DNA of 5,303 nt. Source: Cytophagales bacterium (lineage in GTDB: Bacteria > Bacteroidota > Bacteroidia > Cytophagales > Cyclobacteriaceae). The position numbers and the translations under genes are program-made. The notes under the pieces were generated by a model. That model was not told the origin of the DNA. It did no database searches and saw only the letters and a program-made list of their open reading frames with translations. Each line of letters begins with the position of its first letter. Position 1 is the stretch's first letter. This document shows, piece by piece, positions 1 through 5,303 of the stretch. The DNA lies in assembly GCA_020063545.1 (NCBI GenBank), contig JAGUUF010000259.1:1-5303 (forward strand). The letters run 5' to 3'.

Positions 1-74
1 AAGAAGTTCTGAGCGTGTTCCGCTGGTTGAGGTATGTTGTAATCTACCGTTTTTACCGCTACCTTAGTCATCAT
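1..74 (-). CDS. Probable 5' end of a leftward gene, product unknown (partial)
   Basis: Reading leftwards from a double ATG (74-72 and 71-69), the frame stays open to the window edge for 24 codons, giving MMTKVAVKTVDYNIPQPAEH followed by AQNF. The sequence upstream of the ATG is A-rich, as is common before starts in Bacteroidota. The composition looks like a normal soluble N-terminus, with no signal peptide. I do not recognise the family, and no function is proposed. The other strand offers nothing better: one frame stops at once, and another runs to a TAG at 65-67 with a Cys/Pro/Leu-rich peptide unlike a protein end. The start would lie only 11 bases from the ftsB start, so the promoters of the two genes would have to overlap each other's coding sequence. 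Which of the two ATGs is used cannot be decided from the sequence. Confidence 0.45.
   Translation of the reverse strand, partial: MMTKVAVKTVDYNIPQPAEHAQNF
36..67 (+). promoter_or_regulatory. Weak candidate promoter for ftsB
   Basis: GTTG at 36-39 and TACCTTAG at 60-67 are separated by 20 bases. They resemble the Bacteroidota -33 (TTTG) and -7 (TAnnTTTG) elements with one mismatch each. Transcription would start near 72-75, leaving a leader of about 10-14 bases before the ATG at 86. The site lies inside the probable leftward gene at the left edge, so the match may be chance. It is listed because no other promoter for the ftsB gene pair is visible. Confidence 0.2.
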
Positions 75-85
75 TTTTTAAGCTT

Positions 86-376
86 ATGTGGAAGAAATTG
101 CCAAAGGCCTTCCGTAATTTTTATGTGATTACCGGCCTGATTTTTTTTGTGTGGATGCTGTTTCTGGATTCGAACGATTTGATTTCGCGCTACCGCCTGT
201 CGGCCAAACTGCGGGCGCTGGAGAATGAAAAAGAGTATTACCGGCAAAAAATAAAAGAAGTAGAACAGGATAAACACGAGTTGTTCGGAGATCGCGAATC
301 CCTCGAAAAATTTGCCCGCGAAAAGTACCTGATGAAGAAAGACAATGAAGATGTGTTTGTGATTGTTGAGGAATAA
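86..376 (+). CDS. ftsB: Septum formation initiator family protein (DivIC/FtsB-like)
   Basis: This 96-residue bitopic membrane protein belongs to the DivIC/FtsB family. In other bacteria these proteins join FtsL and FtsQ (DivIB) in the divisome and help switch on septal peptidoglycan synthesis. Visible in the sequence are a short basic cytoplasmic start (MWKKLPKAFR), one membrane segment at about residues 12-27, and a charged coiled coil at about 35-66 that would lie in the periplasm. The tail at 73-93 (LEKFAREKYLMKKDNEDVFV) is the form typical of Bacteroidota members. The length is normal for the family. The start at 86 puts the membrane helix at the expected distance, and a later start would remove the basic anchor. 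There is no Shine-Dalgarno sequence, only a T/A-rich run upstream. The outer-membrane barrel gene follows after 12 bases, so the two are probably cotranscribed. The family is clear; DivIC versus FtsB naming is conventional. Confidence 0.92.
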   Translation: MWKKLPKAFRNFYVITGLIFFVWMLFLDSNDLISRYRLSAKLRALENEKEYYRQKIKEVEQDKHELFGDRESLEKFAREKYLMKKDNEDVFVIVEE

Positions 377-388
377 TCCCGCAGTAAT

Positions 389-949
389 ATGAAGCCGCTA
401 TTTTTAAGTTTTGCTGCCTTGCTTTTTACCGTAATGGTGATGGCACAGGGTAAAAACAACAGCCTGGAGGGAATTCCTGCCAGGGAGCGTATTGTAACAG
501 GAGGCGGTTTAGGATTGAGTTTCGGCAACACCGTGGATTTCGTTTCCATTTCGCCTATTATCGGGTATGCCATCACCAAAAGATTTATTGCCGGAACCGG
601 CTTTACGTACCGGTACACGAAATATAAAACGATTAATCCTCCTATATCCTTTAATGATTATGCAATAAATCCGTTCGCACGGTTCACGGTTTACAACGGC
701 ATTTTTATTCAAACCGAGTACGAACACCTGAATTACGAATACTACGTGGGTAATGGTGAAACAGCGCGAAAAAGTTTTAACAGTTTCCTGGCTGGCGGAG
801 GATTTATTCAACCCATAGGCAGAAATGCCGCGTTCTTTGTAATGGCCTTGTATAATTTTTCCTACACAGCTTCTTCCAGTGTATACACACCGTATCAAAG
901 TCCGTGGGTAATCAGGGCAGGGATCACCATTGGTGGAATAAGTTTTTAG
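389..949 (+). CDS. Small outer-membrane beta-barrel protein
   Basis: The 186-residue protein has a Sec signal peptide: basic start MKP, hydrophobic core at 4-18, and probable cleavage after the V-M-A at 17-19, leaving QGKNN at the mature end. The rest is a series of alternating amphipathic strands rich in Gly, Tyr and Phe, roughly at 35-45, 47-60, 65-79, 90-101, 103-117, 131-142, 145-158 and 172-186. That is about eight strands, the size of an OmpX/OmpW-like or PF13568/PF13505-type barrel. The last residue is Phe after GITIGGIS, matching the C-terminal aromatic signal read by the BAM complex. A structural or adhesive role is possible, but the ligand and function are unknown and no catalytic motif is visible. 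It sits 12 bases behind ftsB and probably shares its transcript. Its TAG stop overlaps the TAA stop of the convergent dehydrogenase gene. Confidence 0.85.
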   Translation: MKPLFLSFAALLFTVMVMAQGKNNSLEGIPARERIVTGGGLGLSFGNTVDFVSISPIIGYAITKRFIAGTGFTYRYTKYKTINPPISFNDYAINPFARFTVYNGIFIQTEYEHLNYEYYVGNGETARKSFNSFLAGGGFIQPIGRNAAFFVMALYNFSYTASSSVYTPYQSPWVIRAGITIGGISF

Positions 950-2025
950 AGCGACAGCCCGAAGCGGCCTGCCAATTCCTTCAGGTCTTTTTCTACGTTG
1001 GGGTTAAGTTCAACCCCGTCACGCAGGCGTTTCCTGGTCATTTCCCGTTCGGGATCACCGTGGATCAGCACAGCATCTTTCCCGTCAATGGTTTTAGCCG
1101 AACGGAAACGGGCAAGCCAATTGTCCATGTGGTGATTGAATTCTTCGGCCGGCCTGAAGGCATCAATGCGCATGGCGCCTAAAAAATGACCGATACCCAA
1201 ACCTACCGGGTCGGCAGGGGGTTGCAAAAAGGCCACAAACGGAGGCACCCAGGGGCCGTAGTTCGCCCCGCTCAGCACGGCCGAAAGAATGTCCACCATG
1301 GCTCCAAGGCCATACCCTTTGTGACTTCCGTGCTCGTAATCGCTTCCCAGTGGAATAAGCGCCCCGCCTTCCTTCAGTTCGTGCGGGTTGGTAGACGGCC
1401 TTCCGTCTTTGGTTTGAATCCAGCCGGGCGGAGCTTCTTTGTTTTTTCGCTGGAGTATTTCCAGTTTTCCGTTAGCTGCCGTGGTGGTGGCCATGTCCAA
1501 AATAAACGGCTCTTGTTTTCCGGCAGGTATGGCCACCGCAATCGGGTTGGTGCCCAGCAGCCGCTCGGTGGAAAAGGTGGGCGCTACCAGTGGACTGGCA
1601 TTGGTCATGGCCCAGCCGATCATGTTGTGCCGCAAGGCCAGCATGGCGTGATAGCCCGCAATGCCGAAGTGGTTGGAGTTGCGCACAGCCACCCAGCCCG
1701 TTCCGGAGGACGTTGCTTTTTCTATGGCGATGTTCATGGCTTTGGGCGCTACCACCAGGCCCAAGCCCGAATCGCCATCCACGGTTGCTGTTCCCGGTGT
1801 TTCATGCACAACCCTGATAACCGGTCTGGTGTTAATGCGCTTGGCTTCCCAAAGCCGCACATAACCCGAAAGCCGGGCTACGCCATGCGAATCAATACCC
1901 CGCACATCGGCAGCCAATAGGGCATCGGCAGCCAGTTGGGCATCTTCTTCCGGGCAGCCCATTTTTACAAATACGGTGAAGGCAAAATGCTTCAGTTCGG
2001 CAATCGTATAGATGCGAGGGCTCAT
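946..2025 (-). CDS. Malate/L-lactate dehydrogenase family (Ldh2) NAD(P)-dependent oxidoreductase
   Basis: The 359-residue cytosolic enzyme belongs to the Ldh2/MdhH family (COG2055), which is unrelated to the classical Rossmann-fold lactate and malate dehydrogenases. Family landmarks appear in order: RGIDSHGVAR at 42-51 with His47, TVDGDSGLGL at 81-90, VRNSNHFGIAGYH at 114-126 with His119, LGTNPIAVAIP at 157-167, FILDMATTTAANGK at 174-187, GGALIPLG at 220-227, and HKGYGLGAMVDILSAVLSGA at 235-254. The two His motifs and the DMATT and HKGYG segments are those linked in the family to catalysis and cofactor binding. The length is normal and no frameshift is seen. The start is supported by the family-like N-terminus and by a TATCTTTG box 8 bases before the ATG. 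Members reduce or oxidise various 2-oxo/2-hydroxy acids or cyclic imines (malate, lactate, sulfolactate, ureidoglycolate, piperidine-2-carboxylate), and the neighbours do not indicate which. The substrate is therefore left open. Confidence 0.93.
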   Translation of the reverse strand: MSPRIYTIAELKHFAFTVFVKMGCPEEDAQLAADALLAADVRGIDSHGVARLSGYVRLWEAKRINTRPVIRVVHETPGTATVDGDSGLGLVVAPKAMNIAIEKATSSGTGWVAVRNSNHFGIAGYHAMLALRHNMIGWAMTNASPLVAPTFSTERLLGTNPIAVAIPAGKQEPFILDMATTTAANGKLEILQRKNKEAPPGWIQTKDGRPSTNPHELKEGGALIPLGSDYEHGSHKGYGLGAMVDILSAVLSGANYGPWVPPFVAFLQPPADPVGLGIGHFLGAMRIDAFRPAEEFNHHMDNWLARFRSAKTIDGKDAVLIHGDPEREMTRKRLRDGVELNPNVEKDLKELAGRFGLSL

Positions 2026-2032
2026 GCGCGGG

Positions 2033-2040
2033 CAAAGATA
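2033..2040 (-). promoter_or_regulatory. -7 promoter box of the Ldh2-family gene
   Basis: Read on the minus strand, this is TATCTTTG, a perfect match to the Bacteroidota -7 consensus TAnnTTTG. It ends 7 bases before the ATG at 2025, so transcription should begin at or within a few bases of the start codon, giving a leaderless or nearly leaderless mRNA. No good TTTG -33 element lies 19-21 bases upstream; the nearest TTTG copies are 11 and 28 bases away. The call therefore rests on the -7 box alone. Confidence 0.55.
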
Positions 2041-2055
2041 GGGAACCCGGCCAAA

Positions 2056-2070
2056 TGCCGTGATCAGGCA
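2056..2070. repeat. Imperfect inverted repeat, possible operator
   Basis: TGCCGTGATCAGGCA has 4-base arms (TGCC/GGCA) around a TGATCA core. Removing the single G at 2060 would leave a perfect 14-base palindrome. It lies between the candidate -7 boxes of the two divergent genes (2033-2040 on minus, 2079-2086 on plus), where a repressor or activator site could act on both. As an RNA hairpin it is weak, with a 4-bp stem. On the plus strand it is followed by A's rather than U's, so it is not a terminator. Confidence 0.25.
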
Positions 2071-2078
2071 AAAAAGAT

Positions 2079-2086
2079 TTACTTTG
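2079..2086 (+). promoter_or_regulatory. Candidate -7 box for the DUF4139 gene
   Basis: TTACTTTG differs from the Bacteroidota -7 consensus TAnnTTTG by one base. If used, it would give a leader of roughly 45 bases before the ATG at 2137. No TTTG-like -33 element stands at the expected distance, so support is modest. It is the best match in the 111-base spacer on this strand. Confidence 0.3.
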
Positions 2087-2136
2087 GTTTGTGAAAAAGG
2101 ATGCAGGCGAGCATCTGATGTGTAAATTTTTAACGT

Positions 2137-3750
2137 ATGAGGTCAACCAGCATAGTATTTATCTTTTGTGTTATCGCACTGCAGGCAATTGCCCAGCCCG
2201 AGAAACCGGTAGATTCCAGGATTACACGTGTTACCGTTTTTTTAAATCGTGCTCAGGTTACACGCGAACTCAAAACCCGCGTGGAGGCAGGCAAAACAAA
2301 CCTGGTGCTTTCGGGCCTTACCGCGCAGCTCGACCAGCAAAGCGTGCAGGTTTCGGGTAGGGGAAATTTTGTTTTGCTGGGCATTAACCATCGCCAAAAC
2401 TTCATTAACGAATTTAACCTTCCTAAAAGCCTTCGGGTATTAAATGATTCGTTGGAATATTACAAAAGAACCTTGCTGGTGGAGCAGCAGCAAAAAGACG
2501 TACTGAACAAAGAAGAGCAGTTATTACTGGCCAACCAGAAAATCGGTGGGAATAACCAGAACATTTCGGTGAATGAGCTTAAAGCGATGGCCGAGTTTTA
2601 CCGCAGCCGGCTTGGCGAAATCGGCATGGCAAAGATCAAAAGCGATGAAAAAATCCGAAGAATCAATGAGCGCATCAATAAACTGAACAACCAGGTGCGG
2701 GAGCAGAACGAATTGTACAGCCGCAATACCAGCGAAATTGTGATCAGCCTTTCGGCCGAGGCAGCCGGCACCATTGACCTGGAAGTGAATTACGTGGTGG
2801 ATAATGCCGGCTGGTATGCCGTGTACGACCTGCGGGCTGTGAACACAAAAAGCCCGATCCAGTTAAGCTATAAGGCCAATGTGTATCAGAGCACCGGGGA
2901 GGATTGGAAAGATGTGCGGCTGAAACTCTCCACCGCCAACCCCAGCCTGGGCGGCAACAAGCCCGAGTTGTACACCTGGTATCTTGATTTTTACTACCCT
3001 TCCTACCGATCGCGCGATGTGTCGCGGATGGGAGCAGTGCACCGGGCCGCGCCTGAAAAGGCTGAAGAAGTTGACTTGAGCGTGGAAGTTCCGGCAACGG
3101 AGCAAAAGAGCATTGCCGATTACACGCAAACATTGCAAACCAGCCTGAACTCCGAGTTTGACATCAGCCTGCCCTATACGGTTGTTTCCGCATCGAAGCC
3201 TACATTGGTTGACATCCGCAACCACGAAATGAAAGCCGACTACCGGTATGCCGTTGCGCCCAAACTGGATAACGATGCCTTTTTGCTTGCCCGCGCCACG
3301 GGCTGGGAGGAGTTCAGCCTGCTGCCGGGTGAGGCCAACGTTTTTTTTGAAGGAACGTTTGTAGGAAAATCGTTTATCGATCCGAACAGTGTGAAAGACA
3401 CCATTTCCGTTTCGCTGGGGCGCGACAAACGGATTGTTGTACAGCGCCAGCGGGTTAAGGATTTTTCTTCGCGCAAAGCCATTGGCTCGGCCGTCCGCGA
3501 AACGGCAGCATGGGAAATTACCTTGCGCAACACGCGCAATGAACCTGTAAAGTTGGTGGTGGAAGACCAGGTGCCGGTATCGAAGAACAACCAGATTGAA
3601 GTAACCGTAACCGAAGTGGGCGGGGCAAAGTACTCGAAAGACACCGGTAAACTCGTTTGGGAAATGAACCTGCAGCCGAATGAAACAAAGAAAGTGTTGT
3701 TTAAGTACGAGGTAAAGTACCCGAAGGATAAGCAGGTGAGCGGGCTTTAA
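2137..3750 (+). CDS. Secreted DUF4140/DUF4139 (mucoidy inhibitor MuiA-like) protein
   Basis: The 537-residue protein starts with a Sec signal peptide: hydrophobic at 5-18, with A-I-A at 17-19 and probable cleavage before Gln20. There is no lipobox at the cleavage site. The mature N-terminus, about 28-95 (RITRVTVFLNRAQVTRELK), matches the DUF4140 domain. A long charged, Gln/Glu/Lys-rich segment at about 100-197 is predicted coiled coil. From about 210 to the end is the DUF4139 beta-rich region, with the marker VNYVVDNAGWYAVYDLRA at 218-234 and a closing FKYEVKYPKDKQVSGL typical of the family. The family (TIGR02231 type) is widespread, but its biochemical role is not established; the name MuiA comes from a mucoidy-related annotation. 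Periplasmic or surface location is inferred from the signal peptide. A less ordered, charged stretch at 287-330 splits the beta region. The start at 2137 is the one that supplies the signal peptide. The gene is divergent from the dehydrogenase and ends 3 bases from the convergent ppx. Confidence 0.88.
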   Translation: MRSTSIVFIFCVIALQAIAQPEKPVDSRITRVTVFLNRAQVTRELKTRVEAGKTNLVLSGLTAQLDQQSVQVSGRGNFVLLGINHRQNFINEFNLPKSLRVLNDSLEYYKRTLLVEQQQKDVLNKEEQLLLANQKIGGNNQNISVNELKAMAEFYRSRLGEIGMAKIKSDEKIRRINERINKLNNQVREQNELYSRNTSEIVISLSAEAAGTIDLEVNYVVDNAGWYAVYDLRAVNTKSPIQLSYKANVYQSTGEDWKDVRLKLSTANPSLGGNKPELYTWYLDFYYPSYRSRDVSRMGAVHRAAPEKAEEVDLSVEVPATEQKSIADYTQTLQTSLNSEFDISLPYTVVSASKPTLVDIRNHEMKADYRYAVAPKLDNDAFLLARATGWEEFSLLPGEANVFFEGTFVGKSFIDPNSVKDTISVSLGRDKRIVVQRQRVKDFSSRKAIGSAVRETAAWEITLRNTRNEPVKLVVEDQVPVSKNNQIEVTVTEVGGAKYSKDTGKLVWEMNLQPNETKKVLFKYEVKYPKDKQVSGL

Positions 3751-3753
3751 TCG

Positions 3754-4674
3754 TTACCCGACTGAAGCCAGCACACCTTCTTTCAGCGAGTAACTGGATA
3801 CGCGGATGCTGCTGAAGGTGTGGATCCGTAAAACGTACCTAATCAGGCAGCAGGCCACCACAATCATATCTACGCGCATCTCAATCATGCCGGGCATGGC
3901 CAGCCGCTCCTCCCGGTTTTTGGCAATCAGCTCAGCGTAAATGGTATGGAAGGCTTCAATGGTCAGCGGGGTTTCAGAAGCGTTTGCCGCGGTGATAATT
4001 TTTTCCTTTGCACAGTACATATCACTCAGCGTATCGAACGTGCCGGATGAACCGGCCAGGGTTTGAGGCCGGTAACGATTAAGGGCCTTCCGAAGAGCGG
4101 GCAACTGCTCTTCAAAATACCGATCGAGCGCCCTGATTTCTTCCTGCGTAATCGGGTCGTGCTGCTGAAATTTTTCCAGCAACCGCTGGGCGCCTATTTC
4201 GAAACTCGCTTTCCAGAAAACCTCCGTGCCGTTGGCAATGATAAATTCCACACTGCCACCGCCAATGTCCAGTATCAGTAAGTTTTCATTTTCAAGTTTC
4301 AGTGCCCACCGTACCCCGTAGTAAATGTATTCTGCTTCCTCTTCTCCCGTAATGATGCGTACCTCAATGCCGGTTTCGGATTTAATTTTCGAAAGCACCT
4401 CCCGCTGGTTAACAGCATTGCGTAAAGCGCTTGTTCCGAAGGCAATAACGGAAGACACCTGAAATGAGGCGATTGTATTTTTAAATAACCGCATTGCATC
4501 CAGTGCACGGTCAATGGCATCTTCGGTAATCCGATCCCGGTTTATCCCTCCCTTGCCAATCTTCACGGCCTGCCGGTCGCGGTGGATGATAACATACTCC
4601 CCCTCTTTCTTTTCTGCCACAAGCAGGTGAAAGGTATTGGTGCCCAAATCAACAATGGCGATGCGCTCAGTCAT
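3754..4674 (-). CDS. ppx: Ppx/GppA family exopolyphosphatase, short form
   Basis: The 306-residue cytosolic protein is of the ASKHA-fold Ppx/GppA family. Members release phosphate from the end of polyphosphate and/or convert pppGpp to ppGpp. Motifs in order are DLGTNTFHLL at 9-18 (first phosphate-binding loop), FGTSALRNA at 79-87, the acidic cluster GEEEAEYIYYG at 110-120, LDIGGGSVEFI at 135-145 (second phosphate loop; Glu143 falls at the position of a conserved catalytic Glu), and LAGSSGTFDTL at 206-216. It ends near SSYSLKEGVLASV, the usual end of the two-domain catalytic core. The C-terminal HD-type and extra domains of the roughly 500-residue E. coli enzymes are absent, as in many short bacterial homologues. 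Polyphosphatase versus pppGpp phosphatase activity cannot be told from sequence. No ppk gene is in view. The start gives the expected few residues before the first phosphate motif. Confidence 0.92.
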   Translation of the reverse strand: MTERIAIVDLGTNTFHLLVAEKKEGEYVIIHRDRQAVKIGKGGINRDRITEDAIDRALDAMRLFKNTIASFQVSSVIAFGTSALRNAVNQREVLSKIKSETGIEVRIITGEEEAEYIYYGVRWALKLENENLLILDIGGGSVEFIIANGTEVFWKASFEIGAQRLLEKFQQHDPITQEEIRALDRYFEEQLPALRKALNRYRPQTLAGSSGTFDTLSDMYCAKEKIITAANASETPLTIEAFHTIYAELIAKNREERLAMPGMIEMRVDMIVVACCLIRYVLRIHTFSSIRVSSYSLKEGVLASVG

Positions 4675-4676
4675 AT

Positions 4677-4688
4677 CCGTAAAAACGG
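4677..4688 (-). repeat. Small hairpin just before the ppx start
   Basis: The minus strand reads CCGTTTTTACGG, a perfect 4-bp inverted repeat around TTTT, ending 2 bases before the ppx ATG. If transcribed it would sit in the mRNA leader next to the start codon. The stem is short, so a regulatory role is only a possibility. Confidence 0.2.
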
Positions 4689-4693
4689 GGCAA

Positions 4694-4725
4694 TTTACTA
4701 CCTTCCTGTCCTTTAACTATATTTC
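4694..4725 (+). promoter_or_regulatory. Candidate promoter for the acyl-CoA carboxylase gene
   Basis: TTTA at 4694-4697 and TATATTTC at 4718-4725 lie 20 bases apart, each one mismatch from the Bacteroidota -33 (TTTG) and -7 (TAnnTTTG) elements and at the usual spacing. Transcription would begin near 4730-4733, leaving a leader of 11-14 bases before the ATG at 4744. The spacer here is only 69 bases and must also serve the divergent ppx gene, for which I see no clear box. Confidence 0.4.
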
Positions 4726-4743
4726 GGACTGATAGCATTCTTC

Positions 4744-5303
4744 ATGGCAAAACGAAAAGCACCCGATACCATCCTTCAGCAAAAATTTGATGAGTTGGAT
4801 CGCAAGAACAACGAAGCCCTGCTGGGGGGAGGAGAAAAGCGCATAGAACAGCAACATGCCAAGGGCAAGCTAACAGCCCGCGAGCGGATTAACCTGCTGC
4901 TGGACGAAGGATCGTTTGAAGAACTCGGCAAGTTTGTGATGCACCGCGCCAAGGATTTCGGGCTTGACAAAGAACACTACCTGGGCGATGGTGTGGTTAC
5001 CGGCTATGGCACCATTAACGGAAGGCTGGTATACATATTCTCTCAGGACTTCACCGTATTCGGGGGTTCCCTTTCCGAAACACATGCCGAAAAGATTGTG
5101 AAGATCATGGAACTGGCCATGAAAAATGGCGCACCGGTTATCGGGCTAAACGATTCGGGCGGAGCGCGCATCCAGGAGGGCGTGGTATCGTTGGGCGGTT
5201 ATGCGGATATTTTTTATCGCAACACCCTGGCATCGGGCGTGATCCCGCAAATCTCGGCCATCATGGGGCCGTGTGCGGGCGGTGCGGTGTACTCACCGGC
5301 CAT
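4744..5303 (+). CDS. pccB: Acyl-CoA (propionyl-CoA type) carboxylase beta subunit, 5' part
   Basis: The open frame runs from the ATG at 4744 off the right edge: 186 codons plus two bases of the next, a little over a third of the usual 510-520 residues. It is the N-terminal half of the crotonase-fold carboxyltransferase, which moves CO2 from carboxybiotin to an acyl-CoA; with propionyl-CoA the product is (S)-methylmalonyl-CoA. Landmarks are KGKLTARERINLLLDEGSFE at 40-59, the family signature SQDFTVFGGSLSETHAEKI at 100-118, LNDSGGARIQEGV at 135-147 and the oxyanion-hole type loop GPCAGGAVYSPA at 175-186. The start places KGKLTARER at its normal distance from the N-terminus. The residue that best separates propionyl- from acetyl-CoA preference lies beyond the window, so the substrate is inferred from overall resemblance. 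A biotin-carrying alpha subunit would be expected elsewhere, possibly downstream. No defect is visible. Confidence 0.93.
   Translation, partial: MAKRKAPDTILQQKFDELDRKNNEALLGGGEKRIEQQHAKGKLTARERINLLLDEGSFEELGKFVMHRAKDFGLDKEHYLGDGVVTGYGTINGRLVYIFSQDFTVFGGSLSETHAEKIVKIMELAMKNGAPVIGLNDSGGARIQEGVVSLGGYADIFYRNTLASGVIPQISAIMGPCAGGAVYSPA

Noticed and set aside
238..898. Minus-strand frames opposite ftsB and the barrel gene
   Set aside because: They span the boundary between two real genes and have no signal peptide, domain or upstream start signal. They are shadows of the plus-strand genes.
1186..1920. Long open frame of 244 codons on the plus strand opposite the Ldh2-family gene
   Set aside because: Its translation is rich in Gly, Arg and His with no recognisable domain. 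The minus strand here carries an intact enzyme with all family motifs, so this is a codon-bias shadow.
2101..2118. ATG at 2101 as an upstream start or leader peptide before the DUF4139 gene
   Set aside because: The frame stops after five codons (M Q A S I, then TGA) and there is no ribosome-binding signal. The start at 2137 gives a complete signal peptide.
2744..3644. Several minus-strand open frames of 120-134 codons opposite the DUF4139 gene
   Set aside because: They overlap a well-supported coding sequence, overlap one another, and have low-complexity or Arg/Ser/Cys-rich translations with no family resemblance.
3741..3760. CGGG...CCCG pairing at the DUF4139/ppx junction as a bidirectional terminator
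   Set aside because: It offers only 4 bp around a 12-base loop with no T-tract on either side, too weak for an intrinsic terminator.
4776..5085. Two minus-strand frames opposite the carboxylase gene
   Set aside because: The plus strand encodes the carboxylase N-terminus with signature motifs throughout. The minus frames are Ser/Leu-rich or unstructured and unrelated to any family I know.

Overview
The window looks like a stretch of ordinary chromosome from a member of the Bacteroidota, most likely of the Cytophagales/Chitinophagales type. This is inferred from several features: a DivIC/FtsB protein ending in the LEKFAREKYLMKKDNEDVFVI-type tail usual in that phylum, a small secreted 8-strand outer-membrane barrel ending in Phe, a signal-peptide form of the DUF4140/DUF4139 (MuiA-like) family, TAnnTTTG-type -7 promoter boxes, and no Shine-Dalgarno sequences before the starts. 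I saw no tRNA, rRNA, CRISPR, insertion sequence or phage gene. Gene density is very high: the longest non-coding stretch is 111 bases.

Layout: (1) at the left edge, 74 bases of a probable leftward gene of unknown function; (2) 86-376 (+), a DivIC/FtsB-like septum formation initiator, followed 12 bases later by (3) 389-949 (+), a small outer-membrane beta-barrel protein; (4) 2025-946 (-), a malate/L-lactate dehydrogenase family (Ldh2) oxidoreductase whose stop codon overlaps that of the barrel gene; (5) a 111-base divergent intergenic region with candidate promoters on both strands and an imperfect inverted repeat between them; (6) 2137-3750 (+), a secreted DUF4140/DUF4139 protein; (7) 4674-3754 (-), a short Ppx/GppA-type exopolyphosphatase, ending 3 bases from the previous gene; (8) a 69-base divergent spacer; (9) 4744 to the right edge (+), the first 186 codons of an acyl-CoA (propionyl-CoA type) carboxylase beta subunit.

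The genes do not form one pathway. They cover envelope and division (FtsB, barrel, DUF4139 protein), phosphate/stringent metabolism (Ppx) and central carbon metabolism (Ldh2 dehydrogenase, carboxylase). Their order alternates between divergent and convergent pairs with almost no space between the convergent ends. I found no convincing new biological system. The points most worth a second look are the compact convergent junctions, the near-leaderless promoter of the dehydrogenase, the possible operator between the two divergent promoters, and the undefined roles of the DUF4139 protein and the Ldh2 enzyme.
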